Positions 58,245 to 64,000 of a DNA stretch of 64,000 bases are shown piece after piece (the stretch's first letter is position 1; the number at the start of each line of letters is the position of its first letter). Both the position numbers and the translations under genes were made by a program. The notes beneath the pieces were generated by a model, which saw nothing but the letters and a program-made list of their open reading frames with translations, was not told the DNA's origin and made no database searches. The DNA comes from Gnetum montanum (lineage: Eukaryota; Streptophyta; Gnetopsida; Gnetales; Gnetaceae): contig MNCI01000270.1 of the NCBI GenBank assembly GCA_015680685.1, positions 488,421 to 552,420 of the forward strand, read 5' to 3'.

Positions 58245-61200
58245 ATGGAACAATACTTGTTAGCTTATTCTGATCTTTGTTTATTGGCAGGAGCAAGCCC
58301 GATGGATTGTCAGCATCTATCCACACTGTTAATCATCGATGGGCCGTATGGAAAGATCGCAAGGGACATCGACATAAATATCATCCACTTAAGTTTATCA
58401 ACGGACGACACAGTCATAGCCTCAACATAGCAAACAATAGATAATTATAAAGGTATGACAAAGCCCCTTGACATAGAAGCTGAAAAAATCACCGAAGACC
58501 TATTGACCGAAACCCCCATCGCCATGCCCAATGGAGAAATTAAAATATTAAAACTAAGTACATTACTGCAACCCCAACTGGCCAAAGACCTAGAGAATGT
58601 GCTTAGGGACAACATAAAGGCATTCGCTTGGTCGTACATGGACATGCTTGGTTTGGACCCTTGAATCGTCTAGCATAATATTATACTTGATCCAAAATTG
58701 AGGCCAGTGAAGCAAAAAGCACGAAAGGTTAAACCTGAGGTGGCATTGGTAGTTCGCAATGAGATCACCAAGCTTTATCAGGCTGGTTTCATTCGGGCTA
58801 TCGATTACGTCGATTGGGTATCCAACATGGTCATTGTCTCGAAAAAGAATGGAAGTATTCACTTATGCATTGACTTCCAGGATCTAAACGTTGCAATCAT
58901 AAAAGATGATTTTCCCTTACCTAGCATTGATCAACTTGTTGACTCGACCGCTGGGCATGCCCTATTATCTTTTATGGATGGTTTCTCAGGATACACCCAA
59001 ATACGCATTAACCCAGAACATCAGCTCTGGGCTACCTTTATGACACCATGGGGAACCTTTTGTTATAAAATAATGCCCTTTAGCCTCAAGAACGCTGGGG
59101 ACACATATGAACGGGCGATGAGATTCATTTTTAGCGATTACATGTTACACTCACTCAATGACTACATGGACGACATTGTGGTTAAATCGAAGACATCGGA
59201 ACAACATGTACAAGATCTTGACTTAGTACTAAAACGTTGTTCAAAATATGAGCTGAGACTTAACCCAAAGAAATGCGTCTTTGACGTCAAGACATGAAAA
59301 ATGCTTGGATTCATAGCCTCAGAAGCAGGGATACGAGTAGACTCAGATAAAGTTAAGGCAATAACAAACTTAAAACCACCTAACAACCTTACCAAACTTC
59401 AAGGCCTACAAGGTAGATTACAATTCATCAGAAGGTTCATAGAAAAACTAACAGACAAATTAAAACCTATGAATCACTTGCTACGCAAGAACGTCCATTT
59501 TGAATGGACTCCCCAGTGCCAAGTAGCATTCGATAATATTAAAATAGCACCTGCTAGATTACCCACGGTTTATCCACCTCAAAATGATAAACGATTTTAC
59601 ATCTACCTCGCCACTTCGGATTCGTCAATCACATCTATGCTTTGCCATAAACAAAATGATGGAACCGAAGTCCCTATCTATTACTTAAGTCATACATTAG
59701 TTGCCCACAAGAAAAAGTATAACGAGGTGGAGAAGTCATGTTTAGCTTTGGTCTTTTCTCTAAGAAAATGGTGACATTACCTCTTCCGTAATCAAGTTAA
59801 CATAATTTGCAAGGACAATGTACTCATGCCCATCACCGAAAATATTTACGAGACAAGTCGGATAGCCCGTTGGAAAGCCATGATAGCCGAGTTTAACCTA
59901 CATTACATAGTGCAATCATCAGTTAAGGGTCAAACCATAGCAAATCAAATGGCCACGTCACCAATGCACAATCAAGCAACGATAGAGCCAGAACTCCCGG
60001 ATGAAAATGTAAGCACAATAGACATAGTACCCAATGACTACGATGCCATTCTAAACTTTGATGAAGCATCCACCTCTTGAGGGGGAAGTGCTGCCGCTGT
60101 CATCACCTATCCCTCCGGGGAGATCAAACCCTTTGCTTATCGTTTCAACTTTCACTGTACCAACAACATAGTAGAGTACGAAGGTCTCCTTAGAGGTCTC
60201 ATGGCAGTACAAGCTTCAGACATCACACGGCTAGTGGTCAGAGGAGATTCACAACTGGTCTTAAACCAAGTCACGGATATTTATACATGCAAAGCGCAAC
60301 ATTTACAACCGTACTGTGACTTGGAAAAACACTTAATGAAGCAATTCGAAAACATTGATGTGCAACACATCTCTAGAAATGATAATACCATCACAGACGC
60401 ACTGGCCACCTTAGCGTTAAACATATCACCTGACATGTTCCATACATTACCAAGCTCTATAATCAGTTGTGCTAAACCAATAACCAATACTTCTGATATG
60501 TTGCCAATTGCATCCGTTAGTACAACACATGCGATAGAATGGTATGATGACATAAAAGAGTACCTTCTACGTGGTGAAACACCGTAACAGTTAACGAATG
60601 CACAAAAGATGTAGTACAAAAACGTTCTAGGCAATACACACTGGTAGGGGACACGTTGTGTCGTTGATCCTACGAAGGCATATTGCTAACATGCGTTGGT
60701 AGTACTAATGCCCAAACCATCATTAAGCAAGTACACAACGGACTATGCGAAGGACATATAGCACCAAAAGTAATGGCAACAAAGATAAGATGTCTAGGAT
60801 ATTATTGGCCACACATGGAGTATGATTGTCTCTCCAAGGCTAAAACATGCAGTACCTATCAAAGACATAGTAATCTAATCCATGTCCCACCAAATGAGTT
60901 GCATATAGCAGAAATCACATGGCCCTTCCAAAAGTGGGGGTTGGACCTTATCGGACCAATAACACCCTCATCTTCTATAGGACATAGTTTCATCATAACT
61001 ACAACAGAATATTTCACGAAGTGGGTAGAAGCTATGCCCCTTCAAAAAACCACATTTAAACATGTATGCAACTTCATTCTGGAGAATATTGTGAGCCGTT
61101 CTGGCATCCCCATGACTATCATCACTGACAACGGACCACAATTTAGCAGTGCTGAAATTAAAACCTTCTGTGAAAGCCTAGGGAACAAAAACTCATTTTC

Positions 61201-61777
61201 ATCCCCTTACTACCCTCAGAGCAATGGGTAAGCAGAGGCCACCAACAAAACAATCATTACAATACTTAAAAAGATGCTTACCCAAAGCAAGAGAAGGTGG
61301 CACGAACAGTTAGTATGCGCATTGTGGGCATATTGCACGACACATCGAACTTCAACAAGTAAAACGCCATATAGTCTTGTTTATGTTTCAGAAGCTGTTT
61401 TACCTCTGGAACTGTAGGTACCATCTTTAAGAATCACACTTTCTGGACTCCTGGACGAAGAGAAAAACAATGATCTACGCATCATTGACTTGGATTTGGT
61501 GGAGGAGGAATGCATACATGCACTCGATCAGATCAAATGTTACCAAAAATAACAATGACAATGCCATCAGCACGACATTCATAAGCATCCCATCAAAGAA
61601 GGTGACTTTGTACTTAAGGCCATTCGGGAGCACCCGGACAAATTCTCAGCCAACTGGGAAGGGCCTTACTTGGTCACCAAAGCATACGACAATGGAGCAT
61701 TCAAGTTAGCTGATATGGAAGGACATGAGCTTGCAAATCCTACTAATCACTTGTTCCTGAAACCGTTCTATATTTGA
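58245..61777 (+). pseudogene. pol of element C: RT, RNase H, second RNase H, integrase
   Basis: Pol starts at ATG 58245 (MEQYLLAYSDLCLLAG), in frame with RT. RT: FAWSYMDMLGLDP, CIDFQDLNVA, DDFPLPSIDQLVDS, LSFMDGFSGYTQI, GTFCYKIMPFSLKNAG, and a YxDD box reading YMDD (DYMDDIVVKS). RNase H: FYIYLATSDSSITSMLCHK. Second RNase H at 60080-60440: CTNNIVEYEGLLRGL, VVRGDSQLVLNQV, NDNTITDALATLAL. A frameshift near 60640 moves to integrase: VHNGLCEGHIAP, CSTYQR (the second zinc Cys is Tyr), LDLIGPI, TDNGPQFSS, AEATNKT, NWEGPYLV, ending FLKPFYI then TGA at 61777. About 13 stops. Dual RNase H places it in the Tat lineage; it copies and integrates the element. Confidence 0.85.
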
Positions 61778-61779
61778 GT

Positions 61780-62160
61780 ACAGGCCCAGGTACGTGCGAG
61801 TCCTGGTGTCACGACTATAAACTGATACCACAGGTCGTCCTGGAATCATGACGGTAAACTGATACCATAGAGAAGTCCTGGAATCATGACTTAAAACTGA
61901 TACCATAGCTCGTCCTGGCATAGTGTCTGCAATGACAATAAACTAGCGCTTGTCTGGTATGACAGTAAACTGCCACAGTCTCACTTGCCGGAGTCCGCTA
62001 AGACTATAAACTAGTTTGCCTCTTCACGGTTCTCTAAGACTAGAAACTCGCAATGTACCATCCACCATGACGCTAAACGGGCAATGTATAATGGGTTATG
62101 ACATAAAACTAACCCATGATAGTCTGCTAAGACTATAAACTGGCAAGTTCATCTCTGGTT
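61780..62160 (+). repeat. TAAACT repeat block after pol of element C
   Basis: About ten units of ~30-45 bases share the core GAC-n(2-3)-TAAACTG (GACTATAAACTGATACCA, GACAATAAACTAGCG, GACTATAAACTGGCA). It begins within a few bases of the pol stop and matches the block after pol in element B. Confidence 0.85.
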
Positions 62161-63164
62161 CCTCAATGGTTGCATTCAAACTTCATCAGAATCGCTGCAT
62201 CGCTCGCCATATGCCGATCCTACCAACATTGCTGCCATTCATATACAGTGCCTGAACTCTCATCCAATGCCTTCATTTCATCAGTAGCTATTTTAAGTCT
62301 AAGCTTGCTTATTCAGTCATGGTTTTCTTATTCTTTCAGAGTTGTGTTTGTAGGATGACACTCAGAGGCATTCGTACAAGAATGTACTTCGGCATAAGTA
62401 GCAAGGTGAGACGTTGTTCGTAGCACACATGGCAAAACTAAATCAAGCCATTCACCAGTACATCCCTATTTCCCGGTACATTTCCTATCTATTCATCGAC
62501 ATACTCTACTCAGCCACACCTTTGATACACCCAGTACACTCAAAACTTTGAGCATGCTGTTGCACACTATAACACCTTGAAGCAATTGCAACACACAACA
62601 TAGCACTTGAGCATGAGTACAAGATCAAAACAAAGCTTCTTCCAAAAAAAAAAACAAGACGAGACGATAGTTGTCTTGAAAACCAATACTCATGTCAAAA
62701 AAAAATCGAGTGACATCCTGTTGCATGGCTTTGGCTCTCTGCCAATACGCTTCCTCCTAAAATACTAAACAAGGACCCTGTTCCTCCAAAGAATGCAACA
62801 CATCATCACATGACTTTGGTCTCACCAACAAGTCCTCTTGGACACTAACAAGAGTATTGTTCCACCAAAGGATGCACATCGCATGCCTTGATTTCGAGTC
62901 TGCTAAATAATGGCTATTGACAAGGATCAGCATGATACACACCAGAGCATCCCCTTTACCAAGCACAATCCCTTGATCAGTTCTCAATCTCTACAATCTC
63001 CAGGTCCCTATCCAGCTACAAGTTTTACTTCTCAAATCCTATGTACTATTGAACACGGTGCGATGATGTCTAGTCACGCAGCAAAGGACAAAGTTTTCAT
63101 CAAGTTGCTTGTGGTGTTTTGCACTTCTTTGTCGATGTTTCTCGGGTCGATTCCTCCAAGTGTC
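62161..63164. other. non-coding spacer before 3' LTR of element C
   Basis: I can support no coding frame here. Short A-rich runs lie at about 62645-62660 and 62697-62707. The minus ORF 62757-62987 and the plus ORF 62910-63182 overlap on opposite strands and show no motif. Confidence 0.45.
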
Positions 63165-63167
63165 AAC

Positions 63168-63179
63168 AAAGAGGGGCAA
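63168..63179 (+). other. polypurine tract of element C
   Basis: AAAGAGGGGCAA lies immediately before the 3' LTR start (TGAAATACC). It is the same core as in element B. Confidence 0.8.
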
Positions 63180-64000
63180 TGAAATACCATAAAATTTTGA
63201 GCTTAGTACTTTTTAAAAAAGAATCAAGCTAAGTCACGATGCTCTCCAGCATGACTAAAGCTTGAGAACCCCACAAACAGCTTCAAGCAGAGTCAAACTC
63301 AACAACGAGCAGTTCCTCAGGACTCGACGATGACCATGACAACATTTGCTATCAAACCTGGTAACTTCAGAGCTTAAAATACTTAGTTTACACTAAGTAT
63401 GTATTCTCAGCATATATGCCTGATGCTCATAGCGTATATGACCCAGATTGCATGCCCAGAGTATATGCCTAGCGTAGACGCCCAGCGTATACGCCTAGCG
63501 TACATGCCTCCCACGTACACTCAGCAGGTACGACTGATGCATACGCACGGCATGCAATCCCCGAAGATGGCATGGAAACAGCACTGCAGAGCAAGACTTG
63601 GTACAAGGTAGCAACTCACACAAATAGAGCAACCATCAGCGTATACGCCCAACATACACGCTTGACATCCATTAGCATATACGCCCAGTGTATGCCCCTA
63701 GCAATCATCAGCGTATACACCCAGTGTATACACTCAGCATCCACAGTGTATACGCCCGCCTGATATAGTGTATACACCCAGTAAATGTAACATGTACACT
63801 TGTAAATTTTATTCTTTCGCACCCAGTAAATGCGCCATGTGTCACCCTAAACTTGTATAAAAATCCCAATTTTTCACGAGCCCAAAGATAGTTGACAACT
63901 TTGAGCAAACTAGAGAGAAAACAGAGATGCTAAGAACTAGAGTAGAGAATCTGATACGCTGGACTTCAACCCTGTACGCTAAGCATATAGCCTCTACGCT
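63180..64000 (+). repeat. 3' LTR of element C, cut by window edge
   Basis: Collinear with 46079-46900. It contains the GCGTATACGC-type array (63405-63780, more decayed than in the 5' LTR) and TATAAAAA at 63856-63863. The remaining ~280 bases lie outside the window. Confidence 0.9.

Larger units (their letters stand above)
46079..64000 (+). mobile_element. Tat-like Ty3/gypsy element C carrying an antisense spliced gene
   Basis: Plus-strand order: 5' LTR (46079-~47179), leader, gag-protease (48121-52270), repeat block, antisense gene (57495-52866), repeat block, pol (58245-61777), repeat block, spacer, purine tract and 3' LTR (63180 to beyond the window). Over the first ~240 bases I count about 18 differences between the two LTRs, mostly transitions, so the insertion is old. 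It lies within pol of element B. The left candidate target-site bases are 46074-46078 (GTAGA); the right side is not visible. Confidence 0.9.

Noticed and set aside
1-64000. tRNA, rRNA, organellar or bacterial genes, endogenous pararetrovirus
   Set aside because: No cloverleaf, rRNA or organelle gene motif was noticed. All RT copies are followed by RNase H and integrase in Ty3/gypsy order, except the LINE, so no pararetrovirus signature is present.

Overview
The window is plant nuclear DNA made almost entirely of old, nested LTR retrotransposons. The evidence is Ty3/gypsy pol domains of the Athila and Tat lineages (the Tat-like ones with two RNase H domains), an L1-type LINE, a chalcone-synthase-like gene fragment and short 80-100 base introns. 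A large-genome seed plant, perhaps a gymnosperm, is my guess; the species cannot be read from the sequence. No intact host gene, tRNA, rRNA or CRISPR array was seen. Nearly every coding region carries stops or frameshifts.

Layout. 1-2689 (-): 5' LTR, primer site and gag of a Ty3-like element that runs out of the window. 4330-10466 (-): 5' LTR, primer site, gag and pol of an Athila-like element (LTR family A). 11.4-13.7 kb (-): decayed LINE. 13.7-17.0 kb: a non-TE-looking stretch with a 136-base tandem duplication and a chalcone-synthase-like fragment. 17.0-26.0 kb (-): a piece of LTR D, then two 3' halves of family-A elements (X and Y), each with a related accessory gene (domain plus coiled coil). 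26.0-38.4 kb (+): very decayed Tat-like element D. 39281-39614: a family-A LTR cut by Tat-like element B (39620-46078, -), which is cut by Tat-like element C (46079 to beyond 64000, +). Element C has both LTR starts in view.

The main discovery candidate is in element C. Between protease (ends 52270) and pol (starts 58245) lies a 4.6 kb gene on the opposite strand. It has a TATA box (57840-57847), at least seven coding exons joined by canonical GT-AG introns of 80-95 bases, and a terminal stop at 52866. Splicing by eye gives one reading frame of roughly 1,000 codons with only three in-frame stops, although the gag-pro and pol frames of the same element hold dozens. Element D has an antisense gene in the same place with the same 3' end (long penultimate exon, about 99-base last intron, tiny terminal exon), so the layout is a shared trait and not a chance insertion. 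Short repeat arrays flank the antisense gene in both elements. The sense-strand accessory genes of elements X and Y share a comparable plan (a domain ending in an FPxLI-type motif, then a charged linker and a coiled coil).

Elements B, C and D share LTR ends (TGAAAC or TGAAAT start, purine tract just before) and pol type, but each has filled its LTR with a different short repeat. In element C this is the perfect palindrome GCGTATACGC, which reappears in the leader of the antisense gene.
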